Origin: Hemibagrus wyckioides | Taxonomy: Eukaryota; Chordata; Actinopteri; Siluriformes; Bagridae | NCBI RefSeq assembly: GCF_019097595.1 | Contig: NC_080718.1 | Location: 17,808,657 to 17,872,656 of the forward strand | DNA: 64,000 nt | Direction of reading: 5' to 3' | Shown here: positions 11,720 to 37,077 of the stretch, in pieces | Layout of the letters: each line of letters opens with the position of its first letter | How positions within the stretch are numbered: the first letter of the stretch is position 1 | Notes under the pieces: generated by a model | The model's input: the letters and a program-made list of their open reading frames with translations, nothing else | Databases searched by the model: none | What the model was told of the DNA's origin: nothing | Program-made: the position numbers and the translations under genes

Positions 11720-11851
11720 ACGATTTGTACTGCGCATGCGCGACATTGCTGCTACACCACATTATATTATTAGTAGTATTATAACAACAGTATTATAAAT
11801 ACCTGCAGTGAATCGTTCCGTCATACTTCAGACATGCGCAGTACAAATCGT
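11720..11851. promoter_or_regulatory. Inverted repeat containing an NRF1-type palindrome
   Basis: A 19-bp sequence at 11720-11738 recurs perfectly inverted at 11833-11851. The left arm runs into TGCGCATGCGCGA, which matches the consensus for NRF1, a regulator of nuclear genes for mitochondria. It lies about 950 bp upstream of the RMND1 start codon, close to the likely promoter. The function is inferred. Confidence 0.4.
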
Positions 11852-12139
11852 GTTTCTTCAAGTGCATAAGTAAATAAATAAATAAGGAAAGAAAATAAAG
11901 AAATAAATAAGAATAACACATACATATGTAGTCTTCTTTTTCTGTTGAATATTGTTTATTAAAATGGCTGTTTAATAAAGTGACTGTTCAATAAAGAGAC
12001 GCTTCAGTAATAGAGGTATTCTCATATAAAATGTTTAGAATGATTTATTTCCTTTATTTGCACGCTTTCTCTGCAAAGAGAAGCAACCTGTGTGTTATAC
12101 CTGTGTAACTATTTGGGACGCAGCATCATAAAGGCACGG

Positions 12140-12300
12140 GGTGTCCACGTGACGTGTCGTATCGCGTGATGTCACTCAAACCGGAAGTTCTGTTCAAAAT
12201 AAACTTCATCTTAAAATGTCAGAGCCTGAATTGTTCACGCAGAAAGTAGCTGGTTAGATAAATTCAGATGTGGCCAGTTAGTTACTGTGTCTTCTGCAAG
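12140..12300 (+). promoter_or_regulatory. Probable RMND1 promoter
   Basis: This is a locally CpG-rich patch in AT-rich surroundings. It has CACGTGACGTG (an E-box overlapping a half CRE) at about 12147, GTGATGTCAC at about 12167 and an ETS/GABPA site ACCGGAAGT at 12180-12188. Such ETS sites are usual in promoters of nuclear genes for mitochondrial proteins. A non-coding first exon would then splice to the acceptor (CACAG) just before 12671. Confidence 0.45.
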
Positions 12301-12680
12301 AGCGCACTGGATATGTACTGAATTTGAACTGAATTGGTGTATTAGCTGTACTGTGCTAACGCTAGCTAGCTAGCCGGATTAGAGTCCTGTGAAAATACAC
12401 GAGTTAGTTACTTGATGCTGTTTGCATGACATGCTGATCTTCATAATATGAGCTCTGCAGATCATCAGTGTACTCGGTATTAACGCAAAAAAAGAAGATA
12501 GACTAAGATTAAGTTGGTTATAATTAAATAATAAATATAATCCTGAAGGACTTTGACAGCTAGCGGATTGCTGTGAAGGTCAGTGGGATGTAAGCCATAG
12601 TAGAGATAATTGAGTCACTGATCCGGATCTGACACTAATGACGCAATCACATTGTTTCTTATTCACACAGGTAGCCAGGT

Positions 12681-15600
12681 ATGCTAGCTAGGTCTTTGAC
12701 AACATTGACATGGAGGGCACTGCACAAGCCTTTGGAGAGGACACTTTACTCCACATTAGTCCCTGGAACAACACTACAGCTGGAGAAATGTCCAGGTTCT
12801 GGGTTCAGGTGCTGTCCACCAGATGTGCTGTCCTGCAGCACATCTTCACACACACACTGCAAGAACATCACATTTAGTAATGCCTGGACTTATGGACTGC
12901 GAAAAGGAACCATGCACAGATTAGTTTTTAACCCAAAACATGGCAAGATACACAAGACATGGAACATACACAGAACGTTTCAATCCACCACTGGGTCCAA
13001 CAGATCTATGCTGAAACAAGCAGGCATACCTGGCAAAAAGACAATAAAGGGACCAAGGACCAAACAGCCATCTAGAGCCAATCTGCCAGCACCAGAAGAG
13101 GCAAGTCATTTATTCTGATTTGAGTTTAATAAATGTAGAGTGACCATTTAGGAAAACTGTTCTTTAGATTAAAAGGAGTAACATGGTAAACGATTAAAAA
13201 AAACTCATTATGCATGGGCTGACCTGATATTTTTCTTAACAGGATATGATGCAATGTGTTGCCTATGCAACTGCTGAGCAGTACCACCTACCTACTCTTT
13301 GCCACGACCTAATAGCTAATGGCTTTTTTGAAATAAGAGACTTGCCCAGAGGTTGGTTGAAGTTTTGCATTACTTGCTTCTTCTATTTTCCTTTGGATGT
13401 CTGACTGGTATAATGGTAATTCTATAATCTGTGGTTTCCCTGCATTGTGCATAGACATGGCTGATCTGTATGTTCTGATCTGTATCTTTTTCTGTTTAGA
13501 TGCATCTAATGTTCTGGTGATTGGAACAGAAATGGTATCAAAACCAGATGACACTGCTATGATGTTTTTCTTCAGGTAATGCTGAAATGCATTGCTCTCT
13601 TCACATCATTGCTCGATGGTCATAATTCACTTCTAAACCAGGAGTGTCCAGTGTTATCTGAAAGGTTCAGTGTGGCTTCAGGTTTTCTTTCCAGCCAAGC
13701 AGGAGCCACACCTGTCTCCACATGATTACTGAGTTGTATCAGGCACAGCTCCTGCCTTGTGGAAATGAAAGCCAGTAGACACACCGGCCCTTTGTGGTAA
13801 AACTTGGACACTCCTGTTTAAAATTAAAAAGAGTTTTTCCTCAATAGGGAAGGTTCAGTGGTTTTCTGGAATGTTGACGACAAAACTGTGAGTAAAAGCA
13901 TTCCTGTCTCAGTCTTGTTGTTGTCTGGTTTAGATGCAACTGAAATAAATTTCAAAGCTCACAGTTGCTTATATATGTTTTTGTTATAGGTGTTTCTGTG
14001 TATCCCTACAATTTTGCTTTACAGATTAAGAAAGTGATGCGGATATTGGAACAGCACGAGATTCAGCCGTATGAGGTCGCTTTGGTCCACTGGGAAAATG
14101 AAGAGATCAATTACTCCATAGAAGAGTATGTCGTGAAGAGTGACTTTTACATACGTTCTTCTGTAGAATCTCAAATCACAGCACTGTATTGTGTAATCTT
14201 TCTTTCTTTACTTACTTAGGGGAAATACAAAGCTCCATCGGGGAAACTTTATATTTAATAGCGACATGGACTATGAGCAAGTCCTTCTGGAGAAATTTGC
14301 ATTTTCTAATGCCCTGTCTCTATCAGGTGGGCTGGACACATGTCTATCACACATGTCTTGAAGATGTTTACCTCTTTACATTAGACTTTGACTCATACAT
14401 TTTAAAATGATTTCATCACAGTTAAGCTGGCGATATGGGAGATCTCTCTGGATAACTTTGTTGAATCTATTCAGCCAATTCCAGAGGTAGTCCCACTTAT
14501 TTAGTGTACATTTATACATACCAGCATCTGAAACTCTCCATGTCACTATATCTTAAAATGTGTACCATTCATCCATTTGAAGAGAAGCATAAATATATGG
14601 AATAGGATATAGCTTTGTGGAAATCCATGCGTTTTGCTTATTATGAAATGAATCATTGTAGATACATTTAGATTCTATTATACAGGAATTATTTTCAATA
14701 TAAATCATTTGATCAACAAACATAATGCATTTCGAAGACAGTCATATTCTCTTCCAACAGACCCTAAAGTCTGGGAAGTCAGTCAAATTATCCAGGGCAG
14801 AGGTCCTGCAGAAAATAGGAGAACTGTTTGCTCTAAGGTGAGAAAACACCTGTAGAATAAAAGAAAAAAACCTGCCCATTAGATTTGGAGTTAGGTTATG
14901 TTTTAATGATCGTCGTTTTACAGGCACTGCATTAACCTCAGTTCAGATCTTCTCATCACTCCCGACTTCTACTGGGACAGAGAGGACCTGGAGCAACTGT
15001 ATGACAAGACTTGTCAGTTTCTCAGTATTAACCGCAGAGTGAAGGTAATGATATTATTGTGTTATCAGTCTTTAGTTTGTACTCAACAAGCAGACCCAGA
15101 AAATTCTGTTTGTACTTCTTCGTCTTGAACTATATCAGGAAGTCAATGTGTGATAAGTCATAGTTCCTTTTTTTCTGGTATATTTTTGGCCTTGTGCTTC
15201 ATTTGCATGCATAGATAAATAGGGTACCCACTGTACAATATGGTGGTGGATCATGTGAACCTGATGCTTAGGGTTTGTTTTGAGGCTAGATAAGCTCCTG
15301 GTTACACAATTACACTTGAATACACAGTGTTAGAAACAACATTATTAGAGTCACACCCAGATAATGATGCGTTCCCTTTTGAGCCTGGTTCCTCTCAAGA
15401 TTTCTTCCTCATATTGTCTCAGGGAGTTTTTACTTGCCACCATGGTCTTAGAAACTTTATACGTTTTATGCAGAATTGTTTTATTCCTGTAAAGCTGATG
15501 TCCATTGTTAAAAGTTCATGAATTGAGTTCATGTGGTGATGTGTAGGTTGTGAATGAAAAGCTGCAGCACTGCACTGAACTGACAGATCTGATGAGGAAT

Positions 15601-16011
15601 CATCTTGGTGAAAAGCACAGTCTCCGACTGGAGTGGATGATCGTAATCCTGATCACTATTGAGGTCAGTTCATGTGTCTGCTACTTTCAAATCCCCTGAC
15701 AAAGCTACCTGTTTCTTGATACGATAAAAACAAATGTTTGCAGCATGCCTATTTATAATTCTTAATGAATATAACAAGAGAATAAAAATGTAAATAGAGA
15801 GGAAATCAATCAAACATGATGTTGCGCATGTGGATGAGATCAACTAGTGACATTCGATAATAGCATGATTTAATAATCAGAAAAGAGGGTTTTTTTTTGT
15901 CATAGTCCATAAATATGGAAAAATGCAACTATTCATCCTTTCATTCATAAATATTTGTGTATTTTGTGCAATTTGAAGGTGATGTTTGAGCTGGCCCGCG
16001 TGGTGTTCTGA
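12681..16011 (+). CDS. rmnd1: RMND1 mitochondrial translation-support protein (DUF155 family)
   Basis: Eleven coding exons: 12681-13100, 13243-13351, 13500-13575, 13848-13887, 14025-14125, 14220-14326, 14422-14486, 14761-14837, 14924-15044, 15547-15663 and 15979-16011. All phases agree and give 421 residues (human 449). The N-terminus is basic and lacks acidic residues, as expected of a mitochondrial targeting sequence. The conserved DUF155 region runs from [15 protein letters not shown] through [31 protein letters not shown] and [21 protein letters not shown]-terminal helix ([19 protein letters not shown]) anchors the human protein in the inner membrane. There it supports mitochondrial ribosome function. 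Intron 1 begins GCAAGT rather than GT. AATAAA at 16172 is the likely poly(A) signal. A hAT-type MITE lies in intron 3. Confidence 0.95.
13639..13816. mobile_element. Small hAT-like MITE in an RMND1 intron
   Basis: A 178-bp segment bounded by CAGGAGTGTCCA and its inverse TGGACACTCCTG. These ends are like those of hAT-type MITEs in fish. It has no coding capacity. A clear 8-bp target duplication is not visible, so the age or exact ends are uncertain. Confidence 0.65.
15335..15520 (+). repeat. Teleost interspersed repeat, copy 1
   Basis: It contains GAGCCTGGTTCCTCTCAAG, then CTCAGGGAGTTTTTACTTGC, and ends with GATGTCCATTGTTAAAAG. The same order of blocks recurs at 30.33-30.54 kb. It lies in RMND1 intron 9 and is a diverged, non-coding copy. 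Confidence 0.7.
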
Positions 16012-16171
16012 AGAGACAGAAGTCTTAGAGGAGGATGTGACTGCCACAGTGAAATCAGACACCACCTCCCAAACGTTTCAGTGGTCATACAGCTTGACTG
16101 CATACTTTTGAACCTCTAATCAGCTTGCTTGCTTATGGTACTGTATTGTGCTGTTAGGTTTTCCTTAGATA

Positions 16172-16177
16172 AATAAA
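16172..16177 (+). terminator. RMND1 poly(A) signal
   Basis: AATAAA lies 160 bp after the stop codon. It is followed about 20 bp later by a genomic A run. Confidence 0.65.
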
Positions 16178-16339
16178 ATGCAAAGCATAAATCTTTAAAA
16201 AAAAAAAAAAAGGCTTAGTTGTTGGCAAAACAGCAAGAGAAAGGAAAACGTTATTATTATCCTGCTATTATAATTCTGTTTACACATTTTGATCAAAGAA
16301 ACATTATTGAAATAGTAAGCGGTGTGTGTGTGTATTTTT

Positions 16340-16690
16340 GTATTTTTGACCATTTGTATTGTATTGCTGACCATGAGACTTTCAGCAGGATAATGCACCG
16401 TGTCCCAAAGCAAAATTCATCTCAAACTGGTTTCATGAACACGATAATGAACTCTGTGTTCTCCGATAACGTTCAGTCAGCAGCTCTGAATCCGGTAGTA
16501 GATCTTTGGTATGTGGTAGAATGAGATTCACAGCATGAAAGTGGAGGAATTGTGTGATCATGTGAATCTCAGTGGAATGTTTCTAACATTTCGTGGAATC
16601 CGTGCAATCCATTGAGGTTGTTTTTAGAGCAAATGGAGGCCCTGCCCAGTATAAATATAGTGTTCCTAATAAAGTGCTCTCTGCTTATGT
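16340..16690 (+). mobile_element. Decayed 3' half of a second Tc1-type family
   Basis: Degenerate transposase text is readable across frames: CAGGATAATGCACC (QDNAP catalytic motif), then AAACTGGTTTCATGAACA and TAGATCTTTGGTATGTGGT. It ends in a CCTAATAAAGTG terminal motif near 16675. Stops and shifts break the frame, so it is a fossil. A fragment with the 5' end of what looks like the same family lies at 60.88 kb. Confidence 0.65.
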
Positions 16691-17982
16691 CGTTCCTGAC
16701 AGCAGGGAGCTCACACCCCATCACACTGCTCACCAGCAAACACAATCACAATATTCTACACACAGAAACCCAACCCTGCCTATTCTTATAACAGCCCGAT
16801 AAAATAACTCGTTTATTCAGTAAAATGCCAGTTATGTCGTGTACTGCTAAAAAGGGTTGAAGACATATCACTTTATCTTTATCCACCATCTTCAGGAAGC
16901 AAGCTTTCTTATTTACCCAGGTTCCCCATGTGTCCCTATGACAAACTCTGTACTCTGTATCAGTCAAATATGACTAATAGTCATAGACCTAATACTGTTC
17001 AGAAAAAAAATTAAAACTAAGATGCATAGTCTAGAGCCTCCCAATGAGAACCCTGTGTCCAAAATTGTCTTTGGTAATGATTCAATTTGCCATCATTGAG
17101 ATTTGCTTCCGTCAAGAATGTCCATTAAGAGAGTATAGAGTAGCCTGCTCTGTCATGCTGACTGTGATGAAGTGAGTGATACTGAGCGGAAGATGAAGAT
17201 GGAGAAGTTTGAGTGCCCAACTTGTGTCTGTAAATTATTCAGAGGGGACAGTGGTGGGAGAAGATACAGTACATATGCACAGTACTGCATAGTGCTCGTG
17301 GGAAGAGTTCTTGCCAAGCTAATCAGGCTGCAGGACATGTCTGTCAAAATCAAGGGGCAGAAACGTAAACACTGGTGAACAAGCAAAGTGTGGTGTGGCA
17401 GAGTAGAGACACTTTTCCTGTCTAGGATGGAGTGTATGAGCATTGCATTTTGCAGCCCCTCTGAGGTTTGCCCCTCTGTGCAAGATAATGTATGGGCTCA
17501 TCGCCAAAAGCAGTTCAATACTGAAGAATCTGTTCCCAGTGCTAAAGCAGGCACCATTTCACTGAGCTCACTGGGTCCAGGTATATTCAGTGGCAATGTA
17601 TTTGCTGATCATAAACAGTATAATATACTACAAGTTATTAAGTATTAATTACTGATTATAATTTTTCAAAAACTGATTATAATTATTTTTCAAAAATATT
17701 TTTGATATAAAGTAATGCTTTGAACAATCTGCATAATGGTTTTAATTTAAAATAATAATAATAATAATAATTATTATTATTATTGTTTTATTAAAATTCT
17801 GTATGTGGATCGATTTAATAGACTATTCTTGTACTGCCAATTAATGAACTCACAGACCATGAATCCTTAAATTTATTTTTATTTAAATAAAATAAACATA
17901 ATGTTGATTAATCCATAAATATTTTGCAGATTAATAGTTCATTGTTGAATTAAAACTTAAAATCTTAAGTGCTTTAAACCCT

Positions 17983-18022
<40 letters not shown>

Positions 18023-18987
18023 CAGAATACAGAATGCTTGCAGTAACTTAAAACGCTCCAGAAATTCACCACATTGGTTTGTGTGGAATAATAATAAAAC
18101 TCTAACAGATTTATGAGACTTAAACCTAGATATTATTTTTAAAAGTTTAAATTTGTTTAAAGATTTTAAATATAAATATTATTTTTTGACAAAATGAGGA
18201 CAAAAAATCTTTTTTTGCATATAGTTGGTGATTGTTCAAATTTCACAAAAAACAATAATTGTCAGATTTAAAGACAAATCATTCTATAAACATATTATTT
18301 TATACTTAAGTTATACTATAACTTATCATTTTTAATGACTTAAGAGATTCCTTGAACCAGTGTTTACTCTCTGGTAATAAGAAGTCCAGGTAGGCTATAT
18401 ACAATTGTAAATATAGCTTTGGTGACAGCATTATATTTATTTAAACATGATTTAAGAGTATGTGAATGTAAAGCGAGGTCTAGCTATTCTATGTATTCAT
18501 GATGCTAACAAACTAATCCCACTGCAGTATCACTAAAATGTCTACATTTAAACTTGATTTACCTTCAAAATTGAGGGTGCATGTTTATATCGGGTTGCTA
18601 AAGGCACAAAATTAAAATACAAAATATTGATAAAATATTATTGAGTAAATAATTTGTGTCATTATGGCTTTGCTTTTAAATGCTTGCCTTTCCTGTACTG
18701 CATTATTGCTTATACACATCTTCTGTAACGTTTCACCAAATTGTGGCTTCATCAAGACATTCATGCTGGGGTCACCCTCAGCCTTTACTGTTTCCAGAGT
18801 CTGTTAGAAGACTCTATCTTCTTCACTGGCATTCAGTCAAACCTGTAATAAAAACATCTGGTACTGTATTATCCAAAAAAAGGTTTTGATTTATAAGTTA
18901 TAATGTTGGTCTTTAAATATTCAGAGGTTTTGTGTAATGTGCGACGACTTACAGGCTTCACTTATCGCCATGGCACACGGTTGCATC
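16691..18987. other. Gene-free interval between RMND1 and AKAP12
   Basis: I see no coding exon here. It is AT-rich, with (AAT)n/(ATT)n runs at about 17750-17785 and 17985-18020. The part nearest 18988 should include the AKAP12 3'UTR (minus strand). ARMT1 and ZBTB2, which lie between RMND1 and AKAP12 in human, are not recognisable. Confidence 0.6.
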
Positions 18988-31885
<12,898 letters not shown>

Positions 31886-32100
31886 GCTCCACTCCTGTCC
31901 TGTGTCAATTTCAGGGCTAAAAACTGTCCCGTATCTCTCTGACTAAAGCTATCAGTCTGACTCGCAAGTGATGCAGCTGAGTCGCTGTGGAGGCTTTTTA
32001 GAGCACAGCCTCCTCTCGCCATCACACGCACACAGAGCAGCGGCACGCCTCAATACATCAGCACCACAGAGACAGACCTCCTGCACACTGCATCAAACTT
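31886..32100 (-). promoter_or_regulatory. Probable AKAP12 5'UTR and promoter region
   Basis: Sequence upstream of the myristoylation start codon is less AT-rich than its surroundings and lies next to the first coding exon. No clear TATA box or initiator could be assigned. Confidence 0.35.
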
Positions 32101-32299
32101 CTACACAAACACTAACATACCACCCTAAAGCATTTCTTTTGCACAAGGCTGCCTATATTATATGCTCGATACATCAACGGAAAAAAAATAAATTTGTTTC
32201 TACTCCATTTTTATTTATTCTACTACACTGTTTTATTATAGTTTTAAAAGTATTGAGGATAATTTGCGTCGCATTATAAAGCTCACCCATCTCTTTTAC

Positions 32300-32336
<37 letters not shown>

Positions 32337-32542
32337 GTTGGCCCACATATATCTTCCTACCACTCAAGTATATTCTTTCTATACAGAGAAGTGAAAATCC
32401 TATATTAATAGTTTTACAAGTATTTTAACGAAACTTTACATGTTATGTTTCATTACTTTAATGTGCGTGGACTTTTCACTTATAGTGCATGTGTTTGTAG
32501 TGTTATTTTTCCAATGTGATTTGGTCACATTTTTCATATATT

Positions 32543-32573
<31 letters not shown>

Positions 32574-34300
32574 TTTTACACATACACAGGGTTGTGGTAC
32601 AGAAGGTTGTGGGTTCGATTCCCAATCCACCCTGCATATACAGTGTTTGCATGTTTTATTGAAATTATAAGGCTCTATCTAACTCTGTGTACCCAATTAA
32701 TGTAATATGTCTTTAAGCCTAATCTGCTGATTTGTTTCAAAGCTTGGAGAAAAGGTTCACTGGATTTGTGTACTGATCTTGGGTTCTCTTGCTGTTTGAG
32801 AAAAAACATGTGAAAAATTGGCATGTAAAAGCAAAGACACAGTGAATTAAGATCAAGTGACAAGTCAAACTGGAGGGAAACAGTATTCTTTTAATTACAT
32901 TTTTTGATTAAACATGGCCATGTGAACCAAGCATCACGAGCTTGGTAAACTGCTTCCCTCATCCTTTCCATGTTTTTCATCATTTAAAGATATCTCTCTG
33001 TATTCTCAAAAGGCATTAGGAATGCAGATACAGGTACTTCTATTTTTTAAATACTGCACTGCAATTAGCAGTATATTAAAGTTATGTAAACAATACCAGG
33101 AATCATTGTTTATTAGGAAAATATTTTATTTTGTTTGTTTAAGTTTTTAATCCAGGAGCTTTATCATTATTCATTTCCACCATCATTCTGGCTCCATAAT
33201 TGCCTGGTATACAGTACATTTGACACATTACCTGATTGAACTATATATAGATTTATACAAATATAAAAGGACAACAAATCATAAACAAGGAACCGGTTTG
33301 GATGAGTGAAAAGGAAAAACAGAAGCATCGCTGTACAGGTTTCCATGTGAAGTGAATGAGATCAGTTAATTGAATCAGGTCACAGGTTGGCTAATCAAAA
33401 ACAGCTGATGTTTTCTTCAGACTAAACTATAAATCCTCTGTAAACACTATAATATGATATTCAGACAATGTCTGGTTGTTGATCTTTTTTTGTTTGTTGT
33501 TGGATGCTGATTCTTGATTCCTGGTTTGTAATGAAATCCTTTTAATTCTGATGTAAATATAAATACAGTGAGTGTACAAGCATCATATGTCTTTGGGAGT
33601 ACCTAATGGACAACCTTAAAATCATTACATTTAACAGTTTTGCTTTAATTCAGAAGTCCAGTTTGAACCTATAGCATGATCAGTTCTCTCTGGCTCTTGT
33701 GGGATTAAACTCAGGACCTTCTAATTGACAGTACAGAATCTTAATCAATAAGGTACAACAGCCCATGTTTGTGTACATATTTTAGGTGCAAAGCTGTGTT
33801 CAGAATCATAAGTATGTCTTGTATTCTGTGCAAGGTATGTCAGTTATCATGGCCTCTGTCTTTGACCAATTTTAACTTGTCTTGAACTTGACTTGTGTTA
33901 TACATACACTCAACCCACTACTAAAGTATACAGTGCACACACAGTGCATTACAATTTTCTAATCAGATCAGAATTACAATATTGTATTATTTCATTCATT
34001 TTCGATGTTATGTATCTTTTAATATATATCGAGAACACTGGGCACAAGAATTTACACACCCTTTTACACCTAGAAGCATTTTAGAGTAACCACTCTGCTA
34101 TCTGCATGTTTCTGATCGTGTGAGAACCTTGAAGAAACCCTTGTAAACACAAAGAGAAACTCACACAGGTATGAGCTCATGATCAAACCCAGGACCCTGA
34201 AACTGTGAGGAAGCAATGCAACCCACTGTGATAATATTATTAACAAGGATGCTTCCAAATAAACATGCCAATCCAAGCTTTCTGTTTAATGATATCATGA
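32101..34300. other. Gene-free interval upstream of AKAP12
   Basis: No coding exon is recognised. It contains a (TTA)n run at about 32299-32336 and a (TTTA)n run at about 32541-32577. It also holds a short tRNA-SINE-like piece with a GGTTCGATTCC B-box at 32585-32645, and a reversed SINE fragment near 34110-34235. Confidence 0.55.
34110..34235 (-). repeat. SINE-type fragment, reversed
   Basis: Read on the minus strand it has GGTCCTGGGTTTGATCATGAG and the phrase TGTGTGAGTTTCTCTTTGTG, typical of teleost tRNA-derived SINEs. It is truncated. Confidence 0.55.
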
Positions 34301-34304
34301 TCTT

Positions 34305-34882
34305 AACTACATTATATTGCCAAAAGTTTTGGGACACCCCTTCAAATCATTGAATTCAGGTGTTGTTTTTCAGGGGTTGGGCTTGGCCCATTAGTTCCAG
34401 TAAAAGGAACTCTTAATGCTTCAGAATACCAAGACATTTTGGACAATTTCCTGCTCCCAACTTTGCGGGAACAGTTTGGGGATGACCCCTTCCTGTTCCA
34501 AAATGACCGCTCACCAGTGCACAAAGCAACGTCCATAAAGACATGGATGAGCGAGTTTGGTGTGGAGGAACTTGTCTTGAACTCAACCCGATAGAACACC
34601 TTTGGAATGAATTAGAGTGGAGACTACAAGCCATTCCAAATCTGGGACATCTGCCTTTCTTGCACATGAATTTAATATAGAGTTGGCCCGCCCTTTGCAG
34701 CTTCAACTCTTCTGGGAAGACTTTCCACAAGGTTTAGAAGTGTGTTTATGGGAATTCTTTGACTATTCCACTAGAAGTGCATTTGTGAGGTCAGGCACTG
34801 ATGCTGGACGAGAAGGTCTGGCTCGCAATCTCAGCTCTAATTCATTCCAATGAATATATCATATTACCTTTGGTAATATAGT
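34305..34882. mobile_element. Tc1 copy with an internally inverted right half
   Basis: The left half (from ATATTGCCAAAAGTTTTGGG) carries plus-strand transposase text [20 protein letters not shown] through the region where IEHLWNELE is expected. After about 34630 the rest of the transposase and 3' region appears in reverse complement (for example GAGTTGAAGCTGCAAAG read on the minus strand). It ends in a terminal repeat like CTTTGGTAATATAGTA. The orientation switches inside one element; both parts are defective. Confidence 0.8.
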
Positions 34883-35900
34883 ATATTTGAGACAATCCAC
34901 AGTTAAGTTTTTAGTAGCCAAAAATATCCACTCTAAACTCTACTACCATCATGTGGCGAAGCTATAAAAAGCTCCCCACATTTTTGTCTGACTTTTTCAG
35001 ATTACAAACATGGCGGATTTGTTTGTTTTAGGCGCATCTCACATTCCTCAGGATTTACAGTGAGGCAGGACATAATACGATACACTGATTGAGTTGTGCT
35101 TTTTTGGGTTAATTTTTAATCTCGGGCTAATACAGTGGACAATACTGTTGCCAGCGCTTCTACATTTTATATACTTATGTGTGGTTTTTTATTATGTACA
35201 GCACTTTGGTCAAAAAGTTCCTTTAGTAAATGTACATTACAAATAAAATTGACTGACATAGTCTTCTAAACTAGTAAAAACTATCTCTGTGTATGGATGC
35301 CAGACTTAAACATAATATCCACACTGGGAAACATAATTCAGTGCTAAATCCTACGTCTTTACATTTCTGCAGCTATAACTAACATTTATACCACATTGTA
35401 TATAGGATTTATTCACCACATTTGCTGGTATTTGATTTGTAATAAATTACATTTCAAAATACAACTATTTATAATGTTTTTTTTAAAAAAAAAAAAATCA
35501 TTATAAACTCATTACTCATTGAGTTTATTATAAACTCAGTACTCATTATAAAGTTTCGTGAATTTAAGTTATAAAGTTATGTGAATTCACTCCTTACATT
35601 ATACTGTTTACGAGAATTTTTAGAAAGTGCCTTATTCTGAACAGTGAAGTGACTAAATAATTGCAACTTAATATAAGGATCTGGCAACCCAGTGTGACCA
35701 TACACAATAGATATAGCTATAAGTATTCGCGGTGGAAATCGACTAATTAGAACCTGCAGTCAAGGTTCTTTGACAGAGGTTTTTTTTTGTTTTCTCACTT
35801 AAAATCTTGATGTTGTTAGTAAATCTTTTTAATTTTAGGATCTATTTTATATAGGCTTTATATTTGCTGTCAGAGTAAGGTTAAGAAAATGCTGTGTGGA
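34883..35900. other. Gene-free interval upstream of STX11
   Basis: No exon is seen. It contains a short palindromic duplication of ATAAACTCATTACTCA-type sequence at about 35500-35560 and an A run. Confidence 0.55.
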
Positions 35901-35929
35901 TGAAGTGCGACTCAAGGCTGAGCGATAAA

Positions 35930-36087
35930 TCGACCACTGCCACTTTCGGTAACTCCCACTAGTCGCTTGGCTGCTATTTCCTGCAACGATGTGAGACTGA
36001 GAAGAAGAGCAGAGAGGAAAAACTTCGATCAGTTGAATTGAATTGTAAATCTGCGTATTTTAGGTGGTCCACGGAGTATGAAGTGAG
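35930..36087 (+). promoter_or_regulatory. Possible STX11 non-coding first exon and promoter
   Basis: A donor-like site AGTGAG|GTAAGA at 36087/36088 lies about 1 kb upstream of the coding exon. The coding exon is preceded by a pyrimidine tract and an AAAG acceptor at 37072. STX11 in other vertebrates has a non-coding first exon and an intronless coding region. The 5' limit here is a guess. Confidence 0.4.
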
Positions 36088-37077
36088 GTAAGATTCACTT
36101 TACTTCTCCTTTAGACGCGCAGGTTGTTTGGGTTTGGTTTAATTTAACTTAACGAGTTAATATAACTAAGTCATGAACACAGCACCTAATGTTTCTCCGG
36201 TGTGTGGTTTAAGAGAAAAACGACGAATATGATCTAGTATTTGATTTTTCTTACTAACCCACAAGGATGATCTATGTGATGCTCTTCACTTACATATGAA
36301 TATTAAAGACCACAACTTCTTCAGTATTAACCGAGGAGAAAATGTATAAGGTACCCTTGTATTTACTTGTCATCACTATGGTAAGGCGTATATTTGATGT
36401 TTTTATTATATTTGAGGTTCATGAAATATCAGTATAGTACATTTAAAGTTCATGGAATAAGGTTTTACATCAAAGTTAAGATTTGGTAAAGACGACAGTA
36501 ACATTTTTTTGTGTCTTAATTCCTAAATATACAGTAAAGGGAAGTCCCCACCCTTTGGTTCTGTATTCAGTTATATTTGGTCTGATAGGAAGTAGCAATC
36601 GTGACTGTGTGATTTCCATTACTCGGAAAAAAGTATGTGATGCATAAGCCATAAGGGCACTGGTGTGACAGGGGGTTTCTTTAACTACTCCTACGCAGTA
36701 ACTTAGCAAGAGACCTATATTCTCATTTCAGAAGGTATGTCATATCTGCATTGTTTCAGCTTGTTCATCGAGATATGTCTTCCTACAGAACTAATTTCCA
36801 ACCCAAATCCAAACCGAGCTGGGAAGTAAATTGCTTATGTTGAGACGTTGTGTAAGATTCGGGTTGGAACCAAGTTCTGTAAGATGGTAGATCTGAAGGG
36901 TTGCTGATCTTAAAATGACTTTGTGTCTAGAACTTTCAACACGACTGGTGCATAGCATATAATAGCTGTTTAAGTACAGTAAATTTGTGCAACCCTCTTG
37001 CATAACATCGGAAAGTCAGGCCAGTGTCTGTTGAGCTGACTCCATTTCTCTTGTTTCTGCTTTATCATAAAGGAGAA

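Noticed and set aside
17153..17648. Several open frames of 60-96 codons between RMND1 and AKAP12
   Set aside because: They overlap on both strands, have no splice structure or family similarity and look like chance frames.
32585..33770. tRNA-like B-boxes (GGTTCGATTCC and a degraded copy)
   Set aside because: There is no A-box or cloverleaf, so they are SINE scraps and not tRNA genes. No tRNA, rRNA or CRISPR array was found in the window.
37024..37077. 18 extra N-terminal codons for syntaxin-11 (MSVELTPFLLF)
   Set aside because: They cross a pyrimidine tract and a likely splice acceptor, and the family starts at MKDRL.
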